From Ruminiclostridium papyrosolvens C7 (lineage in GTDB: Bacteria; Bacillota; Clostridia; Acetivibrionales; DSM-1351), in the NCBI RefSeq assembly GCF_000421965.1, contig NZ_ATAY01000085.1, positions 1 through 64,000 of the forward strand: 64,000 nt of DNA. Reading direction: 5' to 3'. Shown piece after piece: positions 8,373 to 18,219 of this stretch. Numbering within the stretch: position 1 is the stretch's first letter; each line of letters opens with the position of its first letter. The notes under the pieces were generated by a model. That model had not been told where the DNA came from, searched no databases, and worked only from the letters and a program-made list of their open reading frames with translations. The translations under genes were made by a program, and so were the position numbers.

Positions 8373-9311
8373 CTACCGTTGTTTTCCTAATCCTAATTCT
8401 GAAATATATTTCTCTACTTCTTCCATTGATGGCATTGATGACTGAGCACCTTTTCTGGTCACTGAAATAGAAGCCACATGATTTGCAAATTCAACTGCAG
8501 ACATAATATCTTTTCCTTTTGACAGGTACAGTGCCATGGAAGCTATAAAGCTATCACCTGCTGCAGTAGTATCTATTACCTTTACATCCTGAGTACTGAT
8601 ATGCTTTACAACGTTGTTTTGACTGGAAACAAATGAACCTTTTCCACCAAGAGTCACTATTACGGTTTTAACACCTTGTTTTTTTATAGTATCGACAGCT
8701 TTATTCATACAGCCGTCAACCTCTTCTATACCAGTGAGTTTAACCAATTCTGTTTCATTAGGCTTGATTATATCAACGTTAGCTAGAAGTTCTTCCGGTA
8801 TACTATCCGGTGCCGGAGCAGGGTCTAATATAACCGTTTTCCCAAGCCCTTTCGCCTTCTTTGCCGCATATGTAACAGTATCAATAGGTATCTCTAACTG
8901 AAAAATAACTATATCACTTTCTTCAATTACTTTAAGGTTTTTATCAATGTATTCACGACTGACATACTTATTAGCGCCTTGGACAACTATGATGCTGTTG
9001 TCGCCCCTTTGATTGACATTTATCAGAGCTATTCCTGTATTAACCCCTTCTATTCTTGCAATGTGAGTTGTATCTACACCCACGGCCTTTAAGCCTCCTA
9101 TTTGAATGTCACCGTAGGAATCATTTCCTACAGCACCCAGCATTGTTACGTCTGCCCCCAACTTGCCTAAAGCATATGCCTGATTAGCACCTTTCCCTCC
9201 CGGTATAAATTCCAGACTATCCGCCAATAGTGTTTCTCCAACTTGCGGCATATGTTTTACATTAACAACAAAGTCCATATTAAGACTTCCTACAACTAAT
9301 ATTTTGCCCAT
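8373..9311 (-). CDS. rbsK: Ribokinase
   Basis: A 312-residue PfkB-family sugar kinase that would phosphorylate ribose to ribose 5-phosphate. Hallmarks are GSLNMDFVV at the start, the substrate motif FIPGGKGANQAYALGKLGA near residue 40, NETEL in the middle, and the catalytic signature DTTAAGDSFIASMALYLS near residue 250, with the base Asp preceded by Gly as in E. coli RbsK. It lies in the nucleoside operon 26 bp after the second permease. It is a complete kinase beside the kinase domain fused to the LacI regulator of the same operon, which suggests that this stand-alone copy does the metabolic work. Confidence 0.92.
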   Translation of the reverse strand: MGKILVVGSLNMDFVVNVKHMPQVGETLLADSLEFIPGGKGANQAYALGKLGADVTMLGAVGNDSYGDIQIGGLKAVGVDTTHIARIEGVNTGIALINVNQRGDNSIIVVQGANKYVSREYIDKNLKVIEESDIVIFQLEIPIDTVTYAAKKAKGLGKTVILDPAPAPDSIPEELLANVDIIKPNETELVKLTGIEEVDGCMNKAVDTIKKQGVKTVIVTLGGKGSFVSSQNNVVKHISTQDVKVIDTTAAGDSFIASMALYLSKGKDIMSAVEFANHVASISVTRKGAQSSMPSMEEVEKYISELGLGKQR

Positions 9312-9337
9312 TTATACACCCGCTTTTCTAGTATTAA

Positions 9338-10180
9338 TTATCCTTTGACACCACTACTTGTAATTCCTTGTACAAAGTACTTTTGTGTAGGCAGGAACAA
9401 GCCCAGAGGTACAAGTGCAGATATCATTGAACCAGCATAGAGGCACGACCATAGTGTAACCCTTTCCATTTTAAATGAAGACAATGCAATTTGAATAGTT
9501 TGTATTTCTTTTGAGCGTGCAACAAGTAATGGCCATAAATACGAGTTCCACTGATCCATAAATATTATTAAGGAAGCAGTAACAAATACAGTTACCGATG
9601 AAGGTAATATTATCTTTAGAAATATTTGAGTCCAATTTGCTCCATCAACTCTTGCGGCTTCTATTATGCTAGGCGGAATATCTTTAAAGAACTGTGTGAA
9701 TAAAAATAATACCAACCCGCTTGCGATTGTAGGAACAATTAAACCAGCGTAAGTATTGACCCATCCCAGATTACTCACAACTTTGTATAAAGGAAGAGAT
9801 ATAGATTCAAAAGGAACCATAAATGATACTAGAAAGATACCAAACAAAACCTCTTTGAACTTAAATTTGAAGCATGCAAAGGCAAAAGCCGCTATGCTGT
9901 TCAAAAGACAGCCGGCTACTATTGATACAAATGATACGAAAATTGTATTAATAATTGGACGTGCAAAATTAAATTTTGTAAATAATTTTATATATGAGTC
10001 CATTGTAAAATCCACAGGTACAAGAGTATTAATGGAAAATGGTGTTACATATTTATAAAATTCAGTATCACTTCTTAATGAGGCTGAAAGACACCAAAGT
10101 AATGGAAATATTGTTAATATAGTTATTATGATCAGACCGATATATATGAAGAAATTTTTTATAATCATATTTTTATTCAT
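9338..10180 (-). CDS. ABC sugar/nucleoside transporter permease (MalG type)
   Basis: A 280-residue inner-membrane permease with six predicted helices and the cytoplasmic EAA loop EAARVDGANWTQIFLKIILP near residue 185, which docks the ATPase. It pairs with the MalF-type permease, whose stop lies 3 bases before this start. AAGGAGGCG precedes the ATG. Together with the lipoprotein at 11.2-12.6 kb it forms a CUT1-type importer. No ATP-binding subunit is encoded in the operon, so a shared MsmK-type ATPase elsewhere is expected. Confidence 0.9.
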   Translation of the reverse strand: MNKNMIIKNFFIYIGLIIITILTIFPLLWCLSASLRSDTEFYKYVTPFSINTLVPVDFTMDSYIKLFTKFNFARPIINTIFVSFVSIVAGCLLNSIAAFAFACFKFKFKEVLFGIFLVSFMVPFESISLPLYKVVSNLGWVNTYAGLIVPTIASGLVLFLFTQFFKDIPPSIIEAARVDGANWTQIFLKIILPSSVTVFVTASLIIFMDQWNSYLWPLLVARSKEIQTIQIALSSFKMERVTLWSCLYAGSMISALVPLGLFLPTQKYFVQGITSSGVKG

Positions 10181-10183
10181 ATC

Positions 10184-11041
10184 TTACGCCTCCTTTTTTT
10201 CTGACATAAGCCTGAACTGAAGAGTACATACAATTGCAATAATTACAAGCAAAACAGTGACAATAGCAGCTGATCTTGGCCGGTCAGCCATTTTGAAGGC
10301 CGATTTATATGCTTCATACATTAAAACATTCGTGCTGCCTTCCGGTCCTCCCTGTGTAACAATCTGCATAGGGACAAAAAGCAGTATATTGATAGAGGTA
10401 TTAGCAACAAATACGAACAGCAGTACTTTTTTAATTAATGGTATTGTTATACTAACTACAGTTTTCAACCAATTAGCTCCATCTATTTTTGCTGACTCAT
10501 AAATACTGGCATCCACATTCTTTAATCCCGCCAGAATAAACATCATCCAGTAGCCTACACCTTTCCAGGTAGCAATTAATACGATGCACCAGAGTGCCTG
10601 AGTTTTGCTAACCAGGAAGTCCTGTTGCGAAATTCCGAAAATACCGAGAATACTATTTATAACACCACCGTTTGGACTTAGCATAAGATTCCAAACAATG
10701 GTTGCAACCGTAAGTGAAATAGTTACAGGCAAATAGAATATGGTACGAAACATACCTATACCCTTAACTGTTGTATTAACCAACAGTGCCAGACAAAAAG
10801 CTATAAATATCTGCAATGGAATCATAACAATATTAATTTTCATTGTGACCCATAGTGATTTCCAAAATATCTTGTCTTTGAAAAGCGTTTCATACGTGTC
10901 TAGTGTAAATGTACCTTTTACCATCAAACTTTCTAGGAGGGTTGAAATTATAGGATAGATTTTAAAAACTATTATAAGTAAAAACGCAGGTAATATAAAT
11001 ATATATGGTAAAGCCTTAAACTTCCCAAACATGTTATTCAT
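10184..11041 (-). CDS. ABC sugar/nucleoside transporter permease (MalF/UgpA type)
   Basis: A 285-residue permease with six predicted helices and the EAA loop YESAKIDGANWLKTVVSITIP near residue 190. It is separated from the upstream binding-protein gene by 192 bp that hold a stable hairpin, and is almost contiguous with the downstream MalG-type permease. GAGGTG precedes the ATG. It is the second membrane subunit of the importer. Confidence 0.9.
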   Translation of the reverse strand: MNNMFGKFKALPYIFILPAFLLIIVFKIYPIISTLLESLMVKGTFTLDTYETLFKDKIFWKSLWVTMKINIVMIPLQIFIAFCLALLVNTTVKGIGMFRTIFYLPVTISLTVATIVWNLMLSPNGGVINSILGIFGISQQDFLVSKTQALWCIVLIATWKGVGYWMMFILAGLKNVDASIYESAKIDGANWLKTVVSITIPLIKKVLLFVFVANTSINILLFVPMQIVTQGGPEGSTNVLMYEAYKSAFKMADRPRSAAIVTVLLVIIAIVCTLQFRLMSEKKEA

Positions 11042-11182
11042 TTTTTCACCTCAATAAATGCCCAATTATATACTATACTGAAAATTATTAGATACAAATT
11101 TCTAATCAATAACAAAATCACGTAGTTTTGTATTTACAGTAGTTGTGTACATGCTTGGTATATATGTAATATTCAGAGAATC

Positions 11183-11205
11183 GGCGGTAAAATGATATTA
11201 CCGCC
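11183..11205 (-). promoter_or_regulatory. Intercistronic hairpin between binding protein and permeases
   Basis: An 8-bp stem GGCGGTAA / TTACCGCC with a 7-nt loop lies 28 bp after the binding-protein stop. No T tract follows on the minus strand, so it is more likely an mRNA 3'-end stabiliser or partial attenuator that raises binding protein over permease than a full terminator. Confidence 0.55.
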
Positions 11206-11233
11206 AATCCTAAGGTATAGTTCTAATTTGTTC

Positions 11234-12559
11234 TTACTTCTTATATTTTGCCATAGCACTGTTGATCTGTTCTACCGCACTGTTAAGGCTATCCTTAACA
11301 GTTGAACCGTTACGGATATTTTCAAAGGTTGCATCCATTACTGAACTGTATTCGGAATATCCCGGTGTTAAAGCTCTTGGTACAGCTGTATTTGACGCTT
11401 CGTAAGCACCAACCTTCAAATATCCGGCAGTGTTCTTATCGTCAATGAGTTCTTGTATCTTTGACTTTCTTGCAGGCATATCGCCGCTCCACTTGAGATA
11501 CTTATCACTGCCTTCACCGATGCTCATGTATTTGATGAACTCAACCGCTGCATCAACATTTTTGGATGCTGCATTAACACCAAAATGCCAACTACCCGTA
11601 CCTGTACCCACATTCTTTTCAAATCCTTTAAATGCAGGAGCATAAGTCCACCCATAATCCTTCATGCCTGCAGTATCACATGCAGCAGCAGTCCATGTAC
11701 CGCCTGCCATGAATACAATTTTTCCTGAATTGAAATAGTTGGGAACTTCATCAGCTGTAATACCCTTTTGTGAAAGGCCGCTATTATAAAGGTTCTGCAT
11801 CCAAGTCATTGATTTTATCCACGCATCATTGTTTATAACTCCGTCAACGGTATACCCGTCATCTCCGATATTTTTACCGCCCATACTGTTTGCAAGGGCA
11901 CACATCTGATATGTACGGCTAACCTGTTGGAACTGTATCCCTGAAATACCCTTGGACTTGTCGGGGTCAACTGCGGCAACTGTTTTCTTTGCCATATCCT
12001 CTATTTCTTCCCATGTAAGGCGGTTGTTTTCGTCGTTATCACGAATGGTTACGCCTGCTTGCTTAAGTAAAGCCTTGTTGTACCACAGGAGTTGAGCAGA
12101 TGTAGCCTGTGCAGGTGCATAGAATTTACCATCCCAAATACCGGCATCACGACTGGAATCTATAAACTGACCCTTTTCGTCATCAGTAAAATACTTGTCC
12201 AGCGGCAGTATGTAGCCTCGGTTTGCATACGCTGCTACCATCGGCCCATCTACACTGATTACATCATAGTCTTCTGAACCGGAAGCAATTTTTATCTCAA
12301 TGGATTCAAACAAGTCATTAAATGCCAGATACTCACCTTTTACTTTAATACCTGTTTTAGCTTCAAATGCCTCAAGTATTTCCTGGTTTTCCTTTGTAGT
12401 TTCAGTCATCCAGACAATCTCTTTTTTCTCAGCTTTTCCCGTACTGTCAGTTCCGGATGTTTGGGACGCTGTTGTTCCTGTATCTCCCGAACCGCCTGAA
12501 CATCCAAACATCGTAGTTACCATTGCCATTAGAAGAATAATTGCACTTAATTTTTTCAT
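11234..12559 (-). CDS. ABC transporter substrate-binding lipoprotein (sugar family 1)
   Basis: A 441-residue extracellular solute-binding protein. A lipoprotein signal peptide ends in MFGC (Cys20), followed by a Ser/Gly/Thr-rich tether (~21-45) and a bilobed binding domain (IVWMTETTKENQEILEAFEAKTGIKV). It captures the ligand for the two downstream permeases. Operon content (nucleoside hydrolase, ribokinase) suggests a nucleoside or pentose-containing ligand, yet the protein family is oligosaccharide-type, not BmpA or RbsB, so the ligand remains open. AAAGGAGC precedes the ATG. Confidence 0.9.
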   Translation of the reverse strand: MKKLSAIILLMAMVTTMFGCSGGSGDTGTTASQTSGTDSTGKAEKKEIVWMTETTKENQEILEAFEAKTGIKVKGEYLAFNDLFESIEIKIASGSEDYDVISVDGPMVAAYANRGYILPLDKYFTDDEKGQFIDSSRDAGIWDGKFYAPAQATSAQLLWYNKALLKQAGVTIRDNDENNRLTWEEIEDMAKKTVAAVDPDKSKGISGIQFQQVSRTYQMCALANSMGGKNIGDDGYTVDGVINNDAWIKSMTWMQNLYNSGLSQKGITADEVPNYFNSGKIVFMAGGTWTAAACDTAGMKDYGWTYAPAFKGFEKNVGTGTGSWHFGVNAASKNVDAAVEFIKYMSIGEGSDKYLKWSGDMPARKSKIQELIDDKNTAGYLKVGAYEASNTAVPRALTPGYSEYSSVMDATFENIRNGSTVKDSLNSAVEQINSAMAKYKK

Positions 12560-12615
12560 AACGTCTGCTCCTTTTTTTGGTTTTATTTAACAGCTGCGCT
12601 GCTGTTTACAAATGT

Positions 12616-13533
12616 TTACTTAACAAGTTTGGAAAATAAATCTCCGAACAATTTATCCCGGTTTATATGATAAATGTATTTAATAAGATGTCTGTCTTTG
12701 TTAAAAGAGTATGTATCATCATATTCAGGTATAGGGCTTGTTTCAAAACGTTCCAGCATAAAATCCCCCTCCAGAAGCCATGCTACTGCAGTAACATCCC
12801 AAATAGGACGTGTCCAGAATTCGCCGCCATTACATCTTTTAGCCTCTGCTGTTGTTACGTCAACCAAATAATCACATAATTTGTTTTTTCCACGCAACCA
12901 ATGTTCCAGTTCAGGCCCTCCTGTAGTAAAAGCAGAAACAACTCCCATGCATGGTAACTGCACCAATGGAACACCACACCCGAAAACAATTCTCGCAGCT
13001 GCAATATCCTGATACAAGTTAAACTCTTTGTTATCAGGCCAGTGGTGTGCATTCCCGCCAAGCCATATAAGTACTATTCTGTCTTTTATTTCAGGCTTAA
13101 TAAGCAGTGCAGATGCTATATTGGTAATTGCACCTACTGCAATAACATATAGCGGTTCTTCTTGACTATACTCCATAGCACGTTTCACAAGATCGTTGGC
13201 TGCATTTGAAGACACAGGTGTATTTTCATCATGCAAAAATTGCTCAGAGCCCTTATATACCAATTGTTTAAGCTCATCTCTGTCCATTAAGGACAATATA
13301 TTCATTATCTCTTGGTAGCTTTTATTCATACCCTCGTCAGGGCCTGAACTTTTATCATTAAAGAATGGTGCTGCATATATCGCTTTTATATTAAGCTTTT
13401 CCGGGTTCTTAATAAGATAAGCCAGTGCATACTGATCATCTATTTCATTAAATGTATCCGTATCAAAGACAACATCTACTTTTCCTTTTGGTTTTTGCAA
13501 CCGTTTCATCATATTTTCATTATTTATACTCAT
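12616..13533 (-). CDS. Inosine/uridine-preferring nucleoside hydrolase
   Basis: A 305-residue IunH-family enzyme that hydrolyses nucleosides or related N-glycosides to base and ribose. The calcium/active-site motif near the N-terminus reads VVFDTDTFNEIDDQYAL, a variant of DTDxGxDD in which the Gly is Asn. VIAVGAITNIASAL, IWLGGNAHHW and a C-terminal IWDVTAVAWLL supply the other conserved active-site elements. It lies between the regulator-kinase fusion (23 bp upstream) and the binding protein (56 bp downstream). Its released ribose would feed the ribokinase of the operon. The altered N-terminal motif may mean a non-standard glycoside substrate. Confidence 0.85.
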   Translation of the reverse strand: MSINNENMMKRLQKPKGKVDVVFDTDTFNEIDDQYALAYLIKNPEKLNIKAIYAAPFFNDKSSGPDEGMNKSYQEIMNILSLMDRDELKQLVYKGSEQFLHDENTPVSSNAANDLVKRAMEYSQEEPLYVIAVGAITNIASALLIKPEIKDRIVLIWLGGNAHHWPDNKEFNLYQDIAAARIVFGCGVPLVQLPCMGVVSAFTTGGPELEHWLRGKNKLCDYLVDVTTAEAKRCNGGEFWTRPIWDVTAVAWLLEGDFMLERFETSPIPEYDDTYSFNKDRHLIKYIYHINRDKLFGDLFSKLVK

Positions 13534-13556
13534 AGAAAATTATCTCCTTTCTTTAA

Positions 13557-15431
13557 TTACACATCTAATAAATCCAATGTGCTTTTATCTACCAAAGCAG
13601 GGGGTACTCCCTGTGTAGTTATGGAAAAGCCCGATGCATATATGGCATATTTAATTGCAGTGCATATATCATAATTTTTGGAGAGATAGACTGCCAACGT
13701 TGAAGCAAATGCATCTGCCGCCCCCGTAGTGTCAACAGCTGTAAAATCAGCGGCCTTAAAGTACATTGAATGTTCACTGTCCTTTAAATAGCATCCGTCA
13801 CGATCCAAGGTAATAATTACGCTTTTTGCACCACGATCTAAAAAGTACTGTGCTTTTTCTTCAAAAGTTGGTCTATCAGGACAAAGTAGCTGTATTTCGT
13901 TACGGTTTGGCATAAATATATCAACATTTCTAATAAGGCCATCGCTTATCTCAGTTACTGCACACGGCTTTAGTATAACTTTTGCACCATACCTCTTTGC
14001 TGTCTTTGCAGCACTTTCAACTGTATCTATATTTATCTCTGTCTGCAGTAAACAAAAGCTTGCATTTTCAAACATATTTCTGTATACATCAATATCATTT
14101 GGAGATAGTTGGGTATTCGCACCTTCATAAACAACTATTCCGCTTTCTCCATTTTCTTTAACGTAAACATATGCGTGGCCTGTAGCTACTTCGGAACTGG
14201 TAGAAACTCCTTCGATATTTACATTATTGACTTTAAGAAAATCATATAGTACGCTTCCTTCATAGTCCTTTCCCAATTTTCCTATCAGGTACACCTCTGC
14301 TCCCAGCTTTGCGGCACCAATAGCTTGATTTACACCTTTGCCCCCGGGGATAGCTGCACGTTTTTTTGTAGTAATGGTTTCTCCTATATTCGGAACTTGT
14401 CCAAGGTTTAAAATTGTATCCATATTTATTGCACCAACAACTACAATTTTTTTATTTCGTACTGTTATGGGGATATCAATACTGCTAAAATCTTCAACCT
14501 TTTTATCGCTCTTGAAAATGAGTTCAGGAACCCGTGTTTCTTCAATCTTAGCTACCAACCTGCTGCAAGCACATTCTCCAAGCTCAAAAAAAGGTAATTG
14601 TATTGAGGATAATTGAGGAAGCAAATAAATTTCCTTTGCATCATTAACCAAACTTACTACTGAAATATCCCTGGGAATTTTTAAATTGTTATGTGCTGCC
14701 TGCTCATAAATTTTCCCTGCCAAATTTGCATTAAAGCATACAACCCCTGTAAAATTATGCATATGAGTCAGAATATTAAAAGCATCTTCCTTTGCGATAC
14801 AAAGCATATTTGCATCAAAAGGGAGCTTATTATCAAAGAGACATTGTTCAAAGCCCTTTTGAAATCTACGTCCTCTAAAATCGTTATTTTTAACCAAGCA
14901 TCCTATTTTTAGGTGTTTATTTTTTACTAATGCTTTTGTTAAGTTATATGCCAGTCGTGAATAATCAAAAGCAAATCTGTCAGGTGTTGGGGTATTATAA
15001 CAATCAATTACACAATATGGTATGTTTCGCTCCATTAACTGAGTTTCGGATTTTGCATAAGAATCCTGCAGTTTATCCCACAATATTCCATCTACATTAT
15101 GAGTACAAAGCATGGCAATACTTGTGTATTCATCCTCCGGTGTCTCTGCATAACTTAGGACAGTAGCATACCCATTCCTTTTCGCCGTTTCAACAACACC
15201 TGAAAGAAGCTTTTCATGCCCAGCCTGTTTGCTAGTAATTACACCAACCAAAAAAGATTTCATGCTTTTAACATTATGTACTCCGGCGTAAGGGATATAG
15301 TTGCACTCCTTTACTACCTTCATTACGCGTTCTCTTGTTTCTTTACTTATATTACTATCTTTTTTGTTTATAATTTTTGAGACAGTAGATACAGAAACAC
15401 CTGATAGTTGTGCTATTTCCTTAATATTCAT
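13557..15431 (-). CDS. LacI-family regulator fused to a ribokinase-like (PfkB) domain
   Basis: One uninterrupted 624-residue frame. Residues 1-55 are a LacI helix-turn-helix (IKEIAQLSGVSVSTVSKIIN). Residues ~60-325 are a periplasmic-binding-like effector domain. Residues ~327-624 are a full-length PfkB kinase fold with GAINMDTILNLG, PGGKGVNQAIGAAKLGAEVYL and DTTGAADAFASTLAVYLSKN. The usual GAGD anion-hole motif reads GAAD: Ala572 stands directly before the presumed catalytic Asp573, whereas the free RbsK of the operon has AAGD. The kinase domain may therefore be slow or act only as a sensor. First gene of the operon, with its own promoter and LacI-like operator. Confidence 0.88.
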   Translation of the reverse strand: MNIKEIAQLSGVSVSTVSKIINKKDSNISKETRERVMKVVKECNYIPYAGVHNVKSMKSFLVGVITSKQAGHEKLLSGVVETAKRNGYATVLSYAETPEDEYTSIAMLCTHNVDGILWDKLQDSYAKSETQLMERNIPYCVIDCYNTPTPDRFAFDYSRLAYNLTKALVKNKHLKIGCLVKNNDFRGRRFQKGFEQCLFDNKLPFDANMLCIAKEDAFNILTHMHNFTGVVCFNANLAGKIYEQAAHNNLKIPRDISVVSLVNDAKEIYLLPQLSSIQLPFFELGECACSRLVAKIEETRVPELIFKSDKKVEDFSSIDIPITVRNKKIVVVGAINMDTILNLGQVPNIGETITTKKRAAIPGGKGVNQAIGAAKLGAEVYLIGKLGKDYEGSVLYDFLKVNNVNIEGVSTSSEVATGHAYVYVKENGESGIVVYEGANTQLSPNDIDVYRNMFENASFCLLQTEINIDTVESAAKTAKRYGAKVILKPCAVTEISDGLIRNVDIFMPNRNEIQLLCPDRPTFEEKAQYFLDRGAKSVIITLDRDGCYLKDSEHSMYFKAADFTAVDTTGAADAFASTLAVYLSKNYDICTAIKYAIYASGFSITTQGVPPALVDKSTLDLLDV

Positions 15432-15449
15432 TAACTACTCCTCACTAAG

Positions 15450-15509
15450 AAACGTTTTTCCTAAACCTGTTTTCTAGGTACATTATCTATAAAATTCGAC
15501 AATTGTCAA
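15450..15509 (-). promoter_or_regulatory. Promoter and LacI-type operator of the nucleoside operon
   Basis: On the minus strand TTGACA (15509-15504) and GATAAT (15487-15482) are 16 bp apart. A second palindrome, GACAATTGTC (15498-15507), overlaps the -35. Downstream of the start point, AAACGTTT (15450-15457), the core typical of LacI/RbsR/cre operators, lies 18 bp before the ATG. This suggests autoregulation by the fusion protein. Confidence 0.65.
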
Positions 15510-15595
15510 GGCATTTTAGTATATAATTTTATTTTAGTATAAAAAATTTGTCACTTTTCCCCTTAATTAGTAAAATACTGTGTACTGACGGCTGC

Positions 15596-15608
15596 GAAAA
15601 CTGTTTTC
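15596..15608. promoter_or_regulatory. Palindrome upstream of the operon promoter
   Basis: GAAAACTGTTTTC is a 13-bp perfect palindrome. A related element, AAACCTGTTTTC, lies at 15463-15474 between the promoter and the gene. The pair could be operators for the LacI fusion or another regulator; inference only. Confidence 0.4.
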
Positions 15609-15624
15609 TAAAGCCTTAAAATAT

Positions 15625-15656
15625 AAAGAGCCAATCACATCAGTGATTGGCTCTTT
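15625..15656 (-). terminator. Terminator of the chemoreceptor gene
   Basis: A perfect 14-bp stem AAAGAGCCAATCAC / GTGATTGGCTCTTT with a 4-nt loop, downstream of the MCP stop; the tail is A/T-rich. Confidence 0.8.
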
Positions 15657-15699
15657 ATATTTATAATATTAAGTTAATTTTGTACTATTTTTGAACAAT

Positions 15700-17907
15700 T
15701 TACTCAGTCTTAAATTTGGAAATCTGGCTTCTTAAATTAACTGACAGATCATTAAGAGTCTTGGCATGGTTTGCCAGATCTTCCGCAGATGCCATCTGTT
15801 CTTGAGTGCTTGCCGAAATTTCTTCGGTGGTAGCTGCTGATTCTTCAGCCACAGCTGAAATATTCTCCATGGATTCCATTACTTTTTCTTTCGAAACCAT
15901 TATATTCCCAACTGATTTTTCAGTTCTTTCAATATTTTCAATAACTTCATCCATAGCACTAAATACAGTTTTAAACAATTCCTGAGTATTACTTACTGCA
16001 TTTATCTGCTCACTCACAACCTCATTTGATTTAAGAACTTCCTGTACAGTATCATTTGTTTTTTGTTCAATATCGGCTATTATACTGTTAATACTTCCGG
16101 TAAACTCTTTTGACTGGTCAGCAAGCTTTTTAACTTCGTTAGCTACAACCGCAAAGCCCTTACCTGCCTCGCCTGCACGTGCAGCTTCAATAGCAGCATT
16201 AAGTGATAAAAGGTTTGTTTGCTCAGATATATTTACCATCATTTTTAGTATTTTTTGTATTTCCTTCATGCTGGAACTTAAATCATTAATATTTTCAGAA
16301 ACTTTAGCTGTAGTATTGCTTACCTGACTTGACTTAGTGTTAAGTTCCTTAATAGTAGAAGTTGCTGTTTTGTTCAACCCGCTGATTTCACGTGCAATTG
16401 ATGTAACCTTGGATACATCCTCTTCAACATATACAATACCTTGAGCCAGTTTGTCCATATGGCTTACACTTTCGTTTATCTCTTCTGCCTGATCTGTAGA
16501 ACCCTTTGCAATCTGCTCTATTGTAAGAGCTACCTGTTCCGAAGAACTGTAGGCTGCTTCAGATGCAGTTGCTATCTTCTGTGCAGAATTAAGTACACCC
16601 TGCGAAGAACTTCTTACACTCGCTACCAGCTTGTTTATATTGGTTATCATTTCATTAAAATTGAGACATACATCTGAAATTTCGTCGTTTTCATTGTCAT
16701 TTATAGTGCCTGTCAAATCTCCGTCTTTTGCTCTTTTCATTGCAGCTGTAAGCTTTTCCAAAGGTGTTGAAACACTTCTTGCTATAACAATGCATAAGAG
16801 TATAGCTATCAGGAAGCAAATAATTCCGATTATAATTGTCTTATTTTTAAGGCTGTTTGCTTCTTTGTTTAAATATGAATAAGGCACAACTGACGCAAGG
16901 TACCAGTCTTTAGTGCCTATCTTCGTATATGTAATCAAACTTTTACTTCCGCCTACCTTCAAATCAATATGTCCTGACTTTTCATCACCCTTTATAGCCT
17001 TGCTAATGTTAGTAGCCAGCTTTTTGGAGTCATCATTCGATTTATTTACGGGATACTTGTCTTCCATTCTTGAGGATATGATTTTACCGTTTGAGTCTAC
17101 AATTAAAATCGGGAAACCCTTACCCTTGTCATCTTTTCCGGTGTCCATATCTTTATAGCTGTCTGCAAGGAAATTTACTTTAGGTATAACAACCATCTTT
17201 GCAATCTCGTTACCAAAAATCGTTGATTTTACACTGCCTACTATTCCCAAGCAGGTACTGATATTTGAACTACTATTAACTTCTATTTCTGCCCACTTCA
17301 ACTTAGGTTCCACCAGTTTTAATGTTTTTTCTTTGTTTACTTCTTGACTGTTACTTGTATATACCTGAGATTTGGAAAAACCATTGCCATACATCAATGT
17401 ACAGTTCAATACATCCGCAGTAAGGGTGAACTTATTTATTAGTGTTGTAGCTAATTCTCTATCTGCAATTAACTTATCATATTGTTCCCCTTTCTCGTAG
17501 TTGTTAAGTAAACTTTGCACTGCACTACTCATACCAATATCATTTATATAACTTTCCATACTTTTTATTTGACTGTTTAGTACAACACCAGTCTGTTTAA
17601 TTGTTTCTAAAGAATATGTTTTAACATTAGTGTCAATTGTATTGGTTGAACTCGTATAAGAAAATATACCTGTAACCAAAAGCATAACCATCAGGAGTAA
17701 ATTGAAAGACATTATTAATCTATTCTTTATCTTGAATCGTCTCAAAAAAACCGACTTCCCGGAAGCCCCTAAAACTAAAGTCCCCCTGTTTTTATTTACT
17801 TTTCCTACTGGACTTTTTTTCATGAACTTCTTAACAGTTGATGTCACAGCCGATATAGCCGAAGAAAGAAAGGATGTGATTTTCTTACCGATACCGTTCA
17901 TTTTCAT
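15700..17907 (-). CDS. Methyl-accepting chemotaxis protein (Cache-type sensor)
   Basis: A 735-residue chemoreceptor. A basic cytoplasmic N-terminus of ~60 residues precedes TM1 (~66-88), then an extracellular Cache-type sensor (~90-350), TM2 (~352-374), a HAMP domain with [19 protein letters not shown], and a signalling domain with the conserved tip [30 protein letters not shown]. It should report ligand binding to CheA/CheW. GGAGGT precedes the ATG. The unusually long N-terminal tail is a mild oddity. It is monocistronic, with its own terminator. No ligand can be inferred. Confidence 0.92.
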   Translation of the reverse strand: MKMNGIGKKITSFLSSAISAVTSTVKKFMKKSPVGKVNKNRGTLVLGASGKSVFLRRFKIKNRLIMSFNLLLMVMLLVTGIFSYTSSTNTIDTNVKTYSLETIKQTGVVLNSQIKSMESYINDIGMSSAVQSLLNNYEKGEQYDKLIADRELATTLINKFTLTADVLNCTLMYGNGFSKSQVYTSNSQEVNKEKTLKLVEPKLKWAEIEVNSSSNISTCLGIVGSVKSTIFGNEIAKMVVIPKVNFLADSYKDMDTGKDDKGKGFPILIVDSNGKIISSRMEDKYPVNKSNDDSKKLATNISKAIKGDEKSGHIDLKVGGSKSLITYTKIGTKDWYLASVVPYSYLNKEANSLKNKTIIIGIICFLIAILLCIVIARSVSTPLEKLTAAMKRAKDGDLTGTINDNENDEISDVCLNFNEMITNINKLVASVRSSSQGVLNSAQKIATASEAAYSSSEQVALTIEQIAKGSTDQAEEINESVSHMDKLAQGIVYVEEDVSKVTSIAREISGLNKTATSTIKELNTKSSQVSNTTAKVSENINDLSSSMKEIQKILKMMVNISEQTNLLSLNAAIEAARAGEAGKGFAVVANEVKKLADQSKEFTGSINSIIADIEQKTNDTVQEVLKSNEVVSEQINAVSNTQELFKTVFSAMDEVIENIERTEKSVGNIMVSKEKVMESMENISAVAEESAATTEEISASTQEQMASAEDLANHAKTLNDLSVNLRSQISKFKTE

Positions 17908-18219
17908 ATGCTTACCTCCACAATTAAACTTGTATTATAACAATTTTAAGTCTTCTACAATTACTTTGTCTTTGTCTCTGGTACCATAATTACATAATGT
18001 GACCTGTGGAACATTAGCAGAGTATTCAAAAAAGCCAAAAATATCAGAATACTCATTAATTTTTACAATTCTATCATACTTCACCAAAGGTATTTTATCA
18101 AGTACTTTAGTCATATATTAACAAATCCAAAGATTTTGTCAGATTATTTTTTTGTCTAAAAATACCAGTTTTATTATTTTTTTATAATTTATGGTAACAT
18201 TATAGGTAAACATGCGGAA

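Noticed and set aside
17908-18219. Possible gene or RNA between the chemoreceptor and the anti-sigma gene
   Set aside because: AT-rich DNA without a frame, terminator or clear hairpin; it presumably holds the chemoreceptor promoter.
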